A DNA stretch of 64,000 nucleotides. It comes from Blasia pusilla. Taxonomy: Eukaryota > Marchantiophyta > Marchantiopsida > Blasiales. The notes beneath the pieces are model-generated. The model was not told where the DNA came from. It was given only the letters and a program-made list of their open reading frames with translations, and ran no database searches. Position 1 is the stretch's first letter; the number at the start of each line of letters is the position of its first letter. The stretch is from positions 35,960,001 to 36,024,000 of the forward strand of contig CM114273.1 of NCBI GenBank assembly GCA_050084515.1, written 5' to 3'. Below, one piece after another: positions 9,911-20,274 of the stretch. The position numbers and the translations under genes are program-made.

Positions 9911-11932
9911 GATTGTATCGGAGGGGAATGTCACCCACCACTGGATCCAGGATTGCGATTGGGTGAAGAAAGTGCTAACGACGCACCCGGTAGAGTACAA
10001 GGGGTTCTTGGACAACGCCCTTCTAAATGAGATGCTGGCAAAGGATGCTCAAATAAAAAAAAAGACTTGGGCAAATACATTTATTTCCCAAGATGCGCCC
10101 GTGACAATCCTTTGCTGGTCAAAGATACAAAGCCGCCAAGAAGAGCGCCGCATTGAGCCGAGCGGAGGGAGAAAGTGTCTCTGGTAATCTGGCGTGCTAA
10201 ATTCATCAAGCCTGCAGTATCTCTAGCTACGAAGTACACGGCAAGCAAGATGCGCGCTACATCGCCTTGATCTCAACCCGAACTTGGCCCCGATTTCTAC
10301 AAGGAGAGCAAGGCGATAATCAAGCGCCGTGAAGAGGGATGAAGATCCAGGTCGGATTAGGAGAAAGTGTCTCTCGACCGCGTCCATCGATTTGCCTTGT
10401 CCGGAATTTTGGAATTTAGGAGAATCCGACTGATGAAAAATCAGTCTCAAGGGCACAGAGGCCCAAAAGAGGGCGGCACACCATCCTCCGGGTGTCTCTG
10501 ATCCAGTGATCTCCCACTGGCTCCATGAATGGTCATTCTGGGACGCGTTGCAGCTTCTCGGGAAGTCCATGCTCGTGGGTCTCCAAGCGGAGCTGAAAAG
10601 AATAGAGCCAGCTCCGGAGGAATCAAACCTAGAGAGTGCTGAAGATTTTGAACTTTGGCTAGATGACATGCAGGACAAGCCCATAAAAAACCCAGGCTTC
10701 AGGACGATGTTCAAGGATCGCATCCTCCCTCAGGCAGACCTTGATGAAGAAATAGAGGCGAAGAAAAGGGATTTCGCAAAGAAGAAGCGCGATCTTCAGG
10801 AGCAGGCGGCCGATGCATCTTGACTAAGAGATGCCCAACGGATGGTGTTCAGGTACCTAATCCATTGTAAGAATGTAGGTACATGGCAAAAAATACCGGG
10901 AGCCTGCAAACTGTGGGCTTCTCCGCCTGATGGAGAGACATTTTCCATGTACGACATGGAGATGGCTCAAAGCATGTCCGACTAGGAGGTGGAGAATTGC
11001 CCGATCTGGCTGGACTTCAACGATCCTGAGGACATAACCAAGAAAAATCTACGCCTGCTGTATGATGCAGTGACCGCAAGGTAGGGACGACATCCCCAAT
11101 TTTGTGCAGGCTGAAAACTTTTTCGAAGGAGATGCGGAGGAGCAAGCCCTCGAGACAGCGGAGTTGGTGTCCAAGGTCGTCACCGCCAAGGACAAATCTA
11201 CAGCGGGTCTCAAAGCCAAGGCGAGGGGATCGAAGAATTCCGAGCGGGTCTCAAAGCCAAGGCGAGGGGATCGAAGAATTCCGAGCGGGGAGAGAGGGTC
11301 GGACCAAGTCCTCCGCAAAAAAGACTCCACTAGAGTCTGAGGTAATAGAGACCCCAACAAGCCGACCGCAAACTCGGGAGAAGCGGAAGCGAGAGGCGTC
11401 AGGGTTGTCCCAGGTAGCAGACCAGGATGTGGAATACACTCCATCATCCTTGGGAAGACATAGAGAAACAACGACCCGGACAAGCGTCATCATTGAGTGC
11501 AGTAAGCTTCTGGATGAGCTGAAAAGTTTCAGTTCACAAGCGTTAACACCCGCCATCGAGAAATTGACAAGGCTGGGACGGAAGCTTCAACGAAATGGGT
11601 ACGCTCCCTAGACGGTCCATGGGGAGGTCGAAGAGGTGGCGGTGGATCTCCTCGTCGCTGATTTGCCCTCGGGGTTGCGCTTGTGGGACGAGAATCCGTC
11701 CGACTGGGTCCCAGACTGGAATGTCCCTCTTTCTTATGACCTGATCGCGCTCCTGGTTTCCTTTGCACACGCTTATCTCAGTGACAGGGGCTGTTTCTTA
11801 GTTTTGACTGGAGGGAGCGAGGATGAGCTCTTCAACCTCCAGTGTGTCAAGAGGTCGATGAAGTGGAGGACAGCGCAATCGTGGGTCATCAAGAACGAGT
11901 ACCCACTCCGATCCGCGACGAGTCAAATTCGG

Positions 11933-12443
11933 GTAAGGGCTCTAAATCCAAATGCAAATTGTCTTGCTCCGACGGGTTGCATCTCTGCATGCAACCCTTC
12001 AGATTGTCTGAGCTGGAGACTTCGGTGGTGCAATCCGTTTGAAAGCGACGGGTTGCAAATTTACCGTAAGTCTCCATTGGGTGAATGCAACCCGTTGGAA
12101 CCGTACGGGTTGAAAGTGCTCATGCTTTTTCCTTGTGTTTCTGGAATGTTGCAGCCCGTCTGAAAGCGACAGGTTGCTCTTAGCCAACCATGGGCTGCTC
12201 TTAGCCAGCAACCTGTCGCCTTCCGACGGGTTGCTCATGGATAAAAAAATCACAAGACACTTGTAAAACAACCCGTCGGACTCCGACAGGTTGCTCCAAT
12301 GTTAGGATTATAACGAAGTTCTCTGGGGTTAAGCGAAGTTCTTTGGGGACATGTTGCACATTATGTCACCATACTGAGAGTAGACCATTGGTCAAGTAGC
12401 TCTTTCTTGTTGCTGACATTGTTTCCAACGTGCTTCTTTACAG
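11933..12443. repeat. Intron 3 of right family A copy with about six palindromes
   Basis: The donor is GTAAGG at 11,933 and the acceptor is TTTACAG at 12,443. Palindromes or half-palindromes occur near 11,967, 12,030, 12,087, 12,151, 12,209 and 12,269. No exonic sequence of the gene contains the motif. Confidence 0.75.
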
Positions 12444-13005
12444 ATGGATCATTCCTATGTTTACTGCTTTGTTCGGCCCGAGCACAACTTCCAGGTGTTT
12501 AAGATCCTGGATCCTGTGGATCCATGCTCCGGTGGGTACAGCTTAGATAGTTTATACAATTCCCCCCCCCGGGAATTTACATGCAAGACGGTACCCCCTT
12601 ACTTGGAGGAAGGGAAAAGTCGCCAGCCCTGATGCAAACGCTCATCGAGCTCTGCTCAAGGCCGGGTGACTTGGTGTTCGACTTAGTGGGCCTTTCAAGG
12701 GCAAGTATCAGAGGCGCCTGGCAGAGTGGTAGGAACATTCTCTGCCTTGAGGGAAGGCAGCAACTGTTTGACCTTTGCAAAGAGGCAAAGGCAGATTACA
12801 ATAGGCTAGTTGGGACGTACAACTCTCCTCCGAAGCCGAGAGCTCCGGTTCCAGACCCACCATTGGTAGTGACACCATCGTCACTTCCCACGATTCAGAA
12901 AATCGGGAGGGCAAGGCCGACAGTAATTCTGGAAGAGCTCTCAGATGATGACGAGTGAGTTCAATGAACTCAAGGATCTAGCTTGACTGCAACGTTTGGA
13001 GTAGG

Positions 13006-14170
13006 GATTTATTTGATGACGAGGCAAAAGAATTCATAGAATAGATCAAATGTACAGTTCCGAGCTTCTTTCGGATGTAATAAAGGACAAGATTTTTTCG
13101 AACGATGATGGTGTTTATAAAAGTTTGCTGAATATCTTTTTTGGTCTTATCGAATATGATCGTCTATGTACTCCGAGGACTTCTATTTTGCAACCCGTCG
13201 GATTTCCACGGCTTGCAATTTTTCACTTTTTGACCACTGCACCTTTTTAACCACTTCCAAGCAACCTGTGGGATTCCGACAGGTTGGCTGCCTGAGTGAT
13301 CGGACTCTTTCCCTGTTGGTCCGACTTTAGAGGCATTCTGCCGGGCTTCTTCACTTTGGCACCTTCCCCTAGTGTCGTCAAACAAGGCGTAGGCTTCTTC
13401 TCTTCTCTAAAACATGTTGGATTCCTACTACCTGTTGGATTGCCATCATGGTATTTCCAAGGACGGAGCACATATTGATACTGGATGGGTGTCACATTGC
13501 AGAGCGTACAAGATATATTGCCGAGGAAGGCGGTGGGACTCAAATTAGGTTACATGGGACCGTTATGGTGTACCTAGGGGGGGGCCAAGGCTCTCCAATT
13601 CGCCAACATTTTTTATCCCCGTCTACAATCGGCCAGAGGAGCCACTTGTATCCCAGGACATTCCTTTTGTACAGGAACCTAGGAGAGTTAGGAGTAAATT
13701 TGTAGATGACGAGGCTAAAGAAATCATAGACTAGATCAAATGTATATTTCCAAGCTTCCTTTGGATGTAATAAAGGACGAGATTTTTTCAAACGATAATG
13801 GTGTTCGTAAAAGTTTGCTGAATATTTTTTTTGGACTTGTCGATTGTGTTCGTCTAGCTACTCAGAATGTTTATTTTGCAACCCGTCTGATTCCGACGGG
13901 TTGCAATTTTTCACTTTTTGACCACTGCAACTTTTCAACCCTTTCCAAGCAAGCTGTCGGATTCCGACAGATTGGCTGCTTGAGTGATCGGACTCTTTCC
14001 TTGGGAGATCAAATTCTGAGGCATTGTGGCGGGCTTATTCACTTTTGGCTCATTCCCCTAGCATTGTCAAACCAGTCTTAGGCTTCTTTTCTTCTCTAAG
14101 ACGTGCTGGATTCTTATAACCTGTCGGATTGCCATTTCGGATTCCCAAACAGTTGGATTTTCGTGGGTGC
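13006..14170. repeat. Tandem duplication with a 690-bp offset, palindromes in both units
   Basis: A segment of about 440-460 bp starting at 13,006 recurs starting at 13,696. The offset is exactly 690 bp at ATGTA(C/T)A (13,050 and 13,740). Both units contain GATGTAATAAAGGAC, AAAAGTTTGCTGAATAT and two palindromes (about 13,190 and 13,261; 13,878 and 13,948). The interval 13,448-13,705 includes a readable stretch (VYNRPEEPLVSQDIPFVQEP) that may be the tail of an unrecognised gene. It lies directly downstream of family A and may be its 3' flank. Confidence 0.7.
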
Positions 14171-14226
14171 AGGGTGGAATGGAATCACTTCTCAAAATCT
14201 TTCCTTTGTTATGGTGAGCTTGCTTG

Positions 14227-14296
14227 CAAGGGGTGCAAGCCATCTGATTCCGACGGGTTGCAAGAGTTGGAACCTGTTGAATTCCGACGGGTTGGG
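14227..14296. repeat. Pair of palindrome-family copies
   Basis: Two imperfect copies near 14,228-14,252 and 14,268-14,296, the last of the cluster that follows the right family A copy. Confidence 0.6.
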
Positions 14297-14339
14297 AGGG
14301 GTTCAGCTTCTCGGTTTATCAGATTTAGGATCTGAATGA

Positions 14340-14889
14340 AGGGACATCAGTTCCTCTTTACTCCAAATAGCTAACAATCTTTTGGTTTAATTATCGTCTT
14401 CTGTGTTCACATTTCACAAAGTTGGTCTTTATTTGAACCTTTCATTGAGATGAGATTGCTACTTCTGGTCAAATTATTTGCCAATGGTCCTCCAACAAAA
14501 ATACCCTTGGGCATAGCTCACTGTAGACTGAGACACGCAATGTGAAGAAACTTAGGCTCACATGGAGAGTGATGGAAAAATATTTGTAGTGGTCTTATGA
14601 TGTCTATTTTTTTTTCACCCCCTTGAAAAAGGAGGTTTCTTTAGCCCGGAATGTGAACCACAACCTACTCTCTTCTAAAGATTTCATGAATTTGAAAGCA
14701 AACAAAAATTTCAAATATGTCAAAAAGTTTTGAAGAGAGGAGGCGGATTTGGCCCTTTTTTTTTAAGAGAGACTCTCCTCTCTTCCTTTCTTCCTCTCCT
14801 CTCTTCCTCTCTCCTGCCAGAATACCAACCCCCCTTCATGGATTACATTGTCCTCACCTCACAGGTTGCCAACATCCTAAGTTACTGAC
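14340..14889. other. Gene-free stretch
   Basis: No gene, repeat array or palindrome is visible. A pyrimidine-rich tract (about 14,770-14,830) precedes the copia remnant. Confidence 0.5.
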
Positions 14890-15805
14890 ATCAGATTATA
14901 TGGTGAGGATCATGTAATCGATGACGCCACACCGCCTCACATGTTGCATTGGTTGTTCCTCTGTATTCAGCCTCTGTTGAAGATAAAGCAACTATAGGTT
15001 GCTTCTTTGAAGCCCAACTTATAGTTGCGCTTCCCAAAGAAAATGAATAACCAAATGTGGAGTGTCGATCACACACGCTTCCTACCCAATCAGCATCTAT
15101 GAATCCTTATAATTGTAAACTCGGAGAAGGTTCAAATTGAAGCCCGAATTGAATAGATAATTTCACATACCGCATAATCCTCCTCACGGCATCAAGGTGA
15201 GGTTTTTGAGGTGCTTGCATAAATTGGCTCACTAGGCCAACTATATAGCTCAAATCTGGCTTGGTTATAGTCATATAGATCAAACTTCCAACCATGCGTC
15301 TGTACATATTAGAATCTGCAAGCAACTCTCCTTCATCCACTCTTAGCTTCACACTCTAGTCCAAGAGTGTAGAGATTGGCTTATAAGGTGTCATACCATA
15401 TTTTGAAAGCATGTCAAGAGCATGTTGTCGTTGTAGTAACCACATGTTCTCTCCAACCTTGATAAACTCAATACCAAGGAAGTACTTGAGTTCTCCCAAG
15501 TCCTTCATATCAAATTCTGCCTGTAATTTTAGCTTGACTTGTTGTACCATATCCTCCTCAGTATTCCTAGTAATCAAGAGGTCGTCAACATACAACACAA
15601 TGATAACCGTATGATCGTGTCTTCTCAAGACATATAACGAGAAGTCAGAATCACATACCCTAAAACCCAACTCTTTTAAGACGTATGTAATCTTGCCATA
15701 CCAAGCTCTTGGAGCTTGTTTGAGCCCGTATAGAGCTTTCTTCAACCTGCATACGAAAAATGGAAACTTGGGATGCTCATATCCAGGTGGTTGAGTCATA
15801 TGGAA
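14890..15805 (-). pseudogene. Ty1/copia reverse transcriptase-RNase H fragment
   Basis: Read on the minus strand: YGLKQAPRAWY, the catalytic YVDD (in IVLYVDDLLI), LGELKYFLGI, then after a stop YRRMVGSLIYMTITKPDLSY, and the RNase H part with [19 protein letters not shown]. These are diagnostic copia RT/RH motifs. The fragment starts abruptly near MTQPPGYEHP (about 15,805). A low-complexity GA/CT tract follows, and the integrase and gag parts are missing. At least one in-frame stop separates RT from RNase H (after ISTLLD). It is a truncated, inactive copy. Confidence 0.9.
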
Positions 15806-15824
15806 GGACTTCTCCATATGGGCC

Positions 15825-15945
15825 CCACCTTTCCCTTCTTTCTCCTTCCCCTTACTTTCCTTTATGTTCCATACTCCCCCGTTTCTTCCTTTCTCCACCT
15901 CCACTCCCCCCTCTCTCATTGCTTCACTCATCCTTTCCTTGCCTT
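15825..15945. repeat. Pyrimidine-rich low-complexity tract
   Basis: Long runs of CT/CCTT on the plus strand at the truncation point of the copia fragment. Any reading frame across it is compositional. Confidence 0.6.
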
Positions 15946-16259
15946 CCATCATGGACTATAAGTATGGATCCCATATCTTGGAACCTATGTCAGTGGACAT
16001 GTCCGGACTTGTCCGTCCATGTCCGTCCTAAGGAAGGACTTGTTCATTTTTGTGCAACCATGCTTGTCGCTTGCCCATTTTTTCTCGCCTCCTGCGATCT
16101 GAGCTCGGACCCGTTCATGCGTGTTGAACCGATGTAGGCTATCACGGTACCAAAAAAATACGGGCGAGAAACTCCATTGGGCATGTATGTGGATAAGTCT
16201 GAACTTATTCGGATATGTCTGTCTGAGGAACAGACATGGCACGCCTCCCCCAATCTACA

Positions 16260-16400
16260 ATTGAGCCCGAACTTGATGAATGGATTAAGTTGAGAACTCA
16301 GGGAGTTGGAAGGCTGGTTGACTTAAAGCAAGACTTATAAGAGTGTGTTTGGGTGCAGATTAGTAGAGTGATCGAAACCTACTAAACGTACACTTTCACA
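16260..16400 (-). mobile_element. LTR fragment related to the solo LTR
   Basis: The complement contains GTGTACGTTTAGTAGG, then CTGCACCCAAACACAC, then GAGTTCTCAACT, in the same order as about 4,430-4,550 inside the solo LTR. Its orientation agrees with the minus-strand copia fragment just to the left, so it may be the remnant of that element's 5' LTR. Confidence 0.5.
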
Positions 16401-16814
16401 ACACATGAGATTTTCATTCAATAGGAGTAGGCAAATGACGAATGAGGCAATCATCAATGGTGTTTTAGATCGAAGATGGTAAAACTATTCTTAACCTCAG
16501 TAAAACTATTCTACAATAAAAATAAGATTTTTGATCGTATTAAATGATAAAACTGGGGACGCAGATATTTGGTGGACTTCAGAGTTGGACTAATGTACTT
16601 AGAACCATGCCGAGAAGGCATGGATCATCAAAACTTAGAAATCATCTACTCATGTCATCCTTCATCAGCACCGATCGGTCATAATTCTACTTGTGAAAGA
16701 GAAAGGTGACTAAGAAGTTGATCGTGAATGCGTAGTGAGCAGTAAAATTCTAAACTATGCACCCACATCTTGGCACTATATATGTGCGCTTCATCTCAAA
16801 AAATGTACAGTGGA

Positions 16815-16961
16815 GGCTCAAAAATGCATATCTTGCTTTCCATAGCACACCTAGGAATCTCTAGTGGAGGATGATGATGATTTTACTAATGTTATGGGTG
16901 GTAAGGAGGATGATATGATTGGTGTGAAAAGATCTTTTCAAAGTCTGCAAGAGAGGTGATT
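16815..16961 (+). pseudogene. Short coding remnant in the left arm
   Basis: The frame DDFTNVMGGKEDDM followed by IGVKRSF ends at a stop near 16,961. The right arm carries the homologous frame with EDNDFTNVMGGKEGDM. An extra A in the run near 16,800 breaks the left copy upstream. It may be the last exon of an unrecognised gene. No function can be given. Confidence 0.35.
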
Positions 16962-17721
16962 AGGTCAAAATCTACTCAAATTATTGGGTCCAAGAAAACA
17001 TGAGCTTTGTAATTTTGCTAATGGCATGTAACTTCTTGTGGAGAAAAATGGAGAATACGAGATGTTCATGGATATTTTGCGTCCAAAAGCTGGTGAAGTC
17101 AAAAAATATCCTCTTAACCTCAACTAGATTATGTTTTCACAACCAATTGAGTGATATAAGATATCACCCTAAGCCGTCCATAAACCAAGTCCATAAAGGA
17201 TAAGCCATCATTGTAAGAAGAAATTATTGCTACTTTGCTTATATCTTTATTGCATATAGTATGTTTCTATTGTCTTGAAGCATGCTTGACTTTTGAGGTG
17301 AGCTAAAATCTTTAGGAGATCCTTTACTTAAAGCCCCATTTCAAGTAAAAAAGGCTTCATCCTTGTAGTCCATATAATTGATCATTATTGAGTTTGCTTC
17401 TATTGGCTTTTCTCCTTTCATCCCCTCTAGCCAGTTTTGGCCCTTGTCATGCATGGCTCTTTAAGTCCTTGGGTTTTAGGTTTGATAGATTTTCCAATCC
17501 TCTTTATTCAAAGGTTGTTATAAAAAAACTTATCATGATATCTTCAATATCTCACAATTCAATATCTCATAAGATATCTTTACTCCCAAAATGTTTGGCA
17601 AGGTGTCGTTGTCAATTACGTCCGTCGGGAATTTGAACGGGACGTGTGGAACAGAACTGGACTGGACTTAAATGGTGCCGGGAACCCCTTCGCCGGGAAC
17701 GGTAATACGGGTATAGTTTGA

Positions 17722-17834
17722 GACGCCCTTATAACAGGAAGGTAAATATACTCCGTAGAGTATATTTACCTCCCTGCGCACTACCTAACGGAGTAGTGCT
17801 CCGTTAGGTAGTGCGCAGATCTTGTTCAGCTAAG
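17722..17834. mobile_element. 113-bp insertion made of two perfect hairpins, left arm only
   Basis: Against the right arm this segment is an insertion between GTATAGTTTGA and GGGATTTTAAA. It contains GGTAAATATACTC (17,741-17,753) with its exact complement at 17,758-17,770. A second 19-bp arm CTGCGCACTACCTAACGGA (17,774-17,792) has its exact complement at 17,800-17,818. There is no coding content. It resembles a small foldback element; no clear target duplication is visible. Confidence 0.65.
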
Positions 17835-19410
17835 GGGATTTTAAAGTACAGCGTAAGAGGCTTCTCTAAATGCCGCGTGTCATCTCCAGAAGTTCTTATC
17901 CATTTCAGCCATGCAAATGCGCGGCTGGGAATATCTGTGTCAGAGTAAGAAACAAGAAATATCATCAGGATCCTTCAGACGCTCGAACGAAAATTCCGTC
18001 GAAGTACTGGTCCAATAGCTGACGAGATGGAGTAAATGTTGTTGAAGTCTTCCTAGTAGTTCAAGATAGTTCCACATCAAAGGAACGGGCATTTCTACTA
18101 ACAGTAGTAATGTCGGAACGAAGCGAAGGCATGAGTAGAAGGAATCACAGCGGCGCCGCTCGTCGAGCGAAGATGTGAAGGAAGGGTCGACCACTGAGTG
18201 CGAGGAGTGCGGTGGGCTCTTTGATATTTGCAGACCAGGCAACGCGACGATATCATCCATTCGAGTCGATGATTCGACTAAACCTGATGACTGTGTCGAA
18301 ATCCGCCACTACAGGTGTACAGATTGCAGTTGCTTGTCTGCATATACCAATAGAAGAATGACTGTGTGGAGCGTGTGGAGCGTGGTGTCGAAATCGTAGT
18401 CTGGTCGGAAGATATCTTCACCGACTATTCAAAGCAAGACACCTGTTGTAATCATCCTGATCTCATTTGGAGAACGCCGCAGGATGATCTACGCGGCGGC
18501 TGGCTGACAAGGTAGTGGTGAATGTCACCGGAGAAGAAACCTTATACGTGGCAATGGTTCAAAGAAATAGAGTTATGTTTGTTATGCTCGCAAGCCCTCA
18601 GTTCAACCATCTAGAAAAGATTCGTGTTTCAAAACCGAAATACGCAAAGACGCCAACTATGCAGATTTGTGGAGATGGATACTAGGGGTGATGGGAATGC
18701 TGATATCGACTAAGATTTTCTGTTCGTACGTGTAGATTTGATCCTTGTAAATCATTCAACGGACACCTGGCGGGGCTGTGTGTGGGCTTCACCTCTTTGA
18801 TTTGCGAATCCAGACAATTGATTCCGAACAAATTTTCTGCCCTTGTCCCCCGCATTGTTTATTGAATTTACTTTAAGGCTCGGTTCATCAATGTTTATGC
18901 AGTCTAGCGCCTTTGAATGATCTACTTGTCTTGATTTGGAGAGTTTGTTTCCTTTTCTTTCCAGATTGGGTCCGTGCCGAGATAGAGGCATTCGTGGAAT
19001 TTATATAAGTGTATATGAACTCCACGAAGCTGAGGGTGGGAGTATTTGGCCAATTGCACTTCAAACACGAGTCTCTCCTCAAATCGATCATCCCCTACGC
19101 CATCCTTGCGATGAGGGAGAAAATTCTCGATGTAAGTGCTACTGATCTGATCTAGCGTCAAAACGTACTTCAGATTCCAAGTAGGATATCTCCCTTGGTT
19201 TTTATATCTTTTCAATTAATTGTTCATGCACCCTAAAATATTGAACCCAGTGGGTTGCAATCGTGAGAGGCAATATGGGCTCACCCTCTCCTCTTTAGCA
19301 GGTAACCGAAAAAGTGAACTTCACCCGTTCTTTTGCTCTTTCGTGGAATAGAAAAGATTAATGCTAATGAGTGAGTGGCGAAGAAGTACCCGACCAGCTA
19401 GTTTATAATA

Positions 19411-20274
19411 TAAATAAATTATTAAAAATTCATTTTTTTAAATAATCATTCATGTATTTTAGAACTATTCATATATTTTAGAACGAGATCTATCATCCAA
19501 TATTTAATAGATCTTCTTATGACCTTAAATTGGTCAACAACTAGTATTTTGAGTCAACTGAAATCTTCTTAAGTGAGTGAAGAGTTTCATTTGAGTACTT
19601 AGGTCTATGAGGTCTAAGCTACACTATATCATCTAGGTTGCAAAAAACGCACATGAATAAATTTGGGAAGATCTAGATAATCATTCTAATATAATTAGAG
19701 GACTTATACACTTATGGATCACTTACTCCACTAAATCACTAGGTTGTACTTTCATTTTAGGATCATTATCGTTCTACTCAAGGGCAATAAGTGTCTATTT
19801 TGTGTAGTGAGGAATATAAGTTAGCTATAAATTATCTTCTAGAGAGATAGAAAGTAAGGCCATATATTTCTTTCATCGTGGCAAATTGTTTTGGTTACTT
19901 CTAGCTTATCTCAAAGTGGAGGACAATTGATGCGTAAGGTTAGTGAAGGATGTAGTGTAAAGATCAAAGGTCTAATATAACTGAAACTTAAAGGTAGTGT
20001 GAGTATTTCCACCGGATACACAAATGAAATGCTTCAATGTAGGTTTCAAGAAAATTTATTGGGGCTATGTTGAATTAAAGTACTCAATCTTTACAAGGAG
20101 GATCCACTAAATGTAAAATAATGAATGTTTATCTAAGGTCCATTTTCCTTAGAGATTCTTAGGTGGTACCCAAGGTTGGAAATCCATAAATGATTAGGTA
20201 GAAAAGATGTAGGTAATTAAAGGTCAATAAATATGGTTTGTGTTTCATGTGAAATGAAAAATATATGCAAATTT
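19411..20274. other. Spacer of the large inverted repeat
   Basis: About 860 bp of AT-rich DNA between the arms. I see no gene or repeat in it. Confidence 0.55.

Larger units (their letters stand above)
8389..12958 (+). pseudogene. Family A gene, right copy (coiled coil plus beta-class DNA methyltransferase-like)
   Basis: Exon model: 8,389-9,018, 9,117-9,589, 9,911-11,932 and 12,444-12,958, all with GT-AG junctions that keep phase. Exon 1 encodes an E/K/R-rich coiled coil after MTRKK. Exons 2 and 3 encode a region I do not recognise, with further charged helices (EEIEAKKRDFAKKKRDL). Exon 3 ends with DLLVADLPSG (11,645-11,674) and AYLSDRGCFLVLTGG. Exon 4 has EKSPALMQTLIELC then GDLVFDLVGLSRASIRGA (12,664-12,717). 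The order motif IV then motif I is that of circularly permuted beta-class N6/N4 DNA methyltransferases (PF01555-like). The signature residues are degenerate: DLPSG for the DPPY-type motif, and DLVGLSRAS for the DPFxGSGT-type motif. Defects: an in-frame TGA at 8,818 (the left copy has CAA), a frameshift after about 10,128, a 41-bp tandem duplication at 11,203-11,284 and a C-run frameshift near 12,561-12,570. The protein tail is acidic (ELSDDDE). Confidence 0.72.
16495..19410 (+). repeat. Left arm of a large inverted repeat
   Basis: Its reverse complement is found at 20,275-23,206. Anchors, outer to inner: AAAACTATTC with GTATTAAATGAT at 16,500-16,550, CATGCCGAGAAGGCATGG (about 16,605), TGGGTGGTAAGGAGG (about 16,895), a segment encoding RHYRCTDCSCLSAYTNRR (about 18,305), TGATCTACGCGGCGGCTGGC (about 18,485), and GAAGTACCCGACCAGCTAG (about 19,382). 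The arms differ by many substitutions and indels, so the duplication is not recent. The ends carry no obvious terminal repeat. Confidence 0.8.

Noticed and set aside
12444-12632. Separate small gene starting at ATG 12,444
   Set aside because: The ATG directly follows a splice acceptor and the protein continues exon 3 of family A. It is exon 4, frameshifted at the C run.
17388-17636. 82-codon frame MSLLLLAFLLSSPLAS, resembling a signal peptide
   Set aside because: The frame is not kept in the inverted-repeat partner (22,122-22,361), and the leucine-rich look comes from CT-rich sequence.
18175-18399. Cys-rich peptide (ECEECGGLF...RHYRCTDCSC) as a zinc-finger gene
   Set aside because: Stops appear in the partner arm within the same frame, and the opposite strand is equally open and conserved. 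The similarity simply reflects the duplication.
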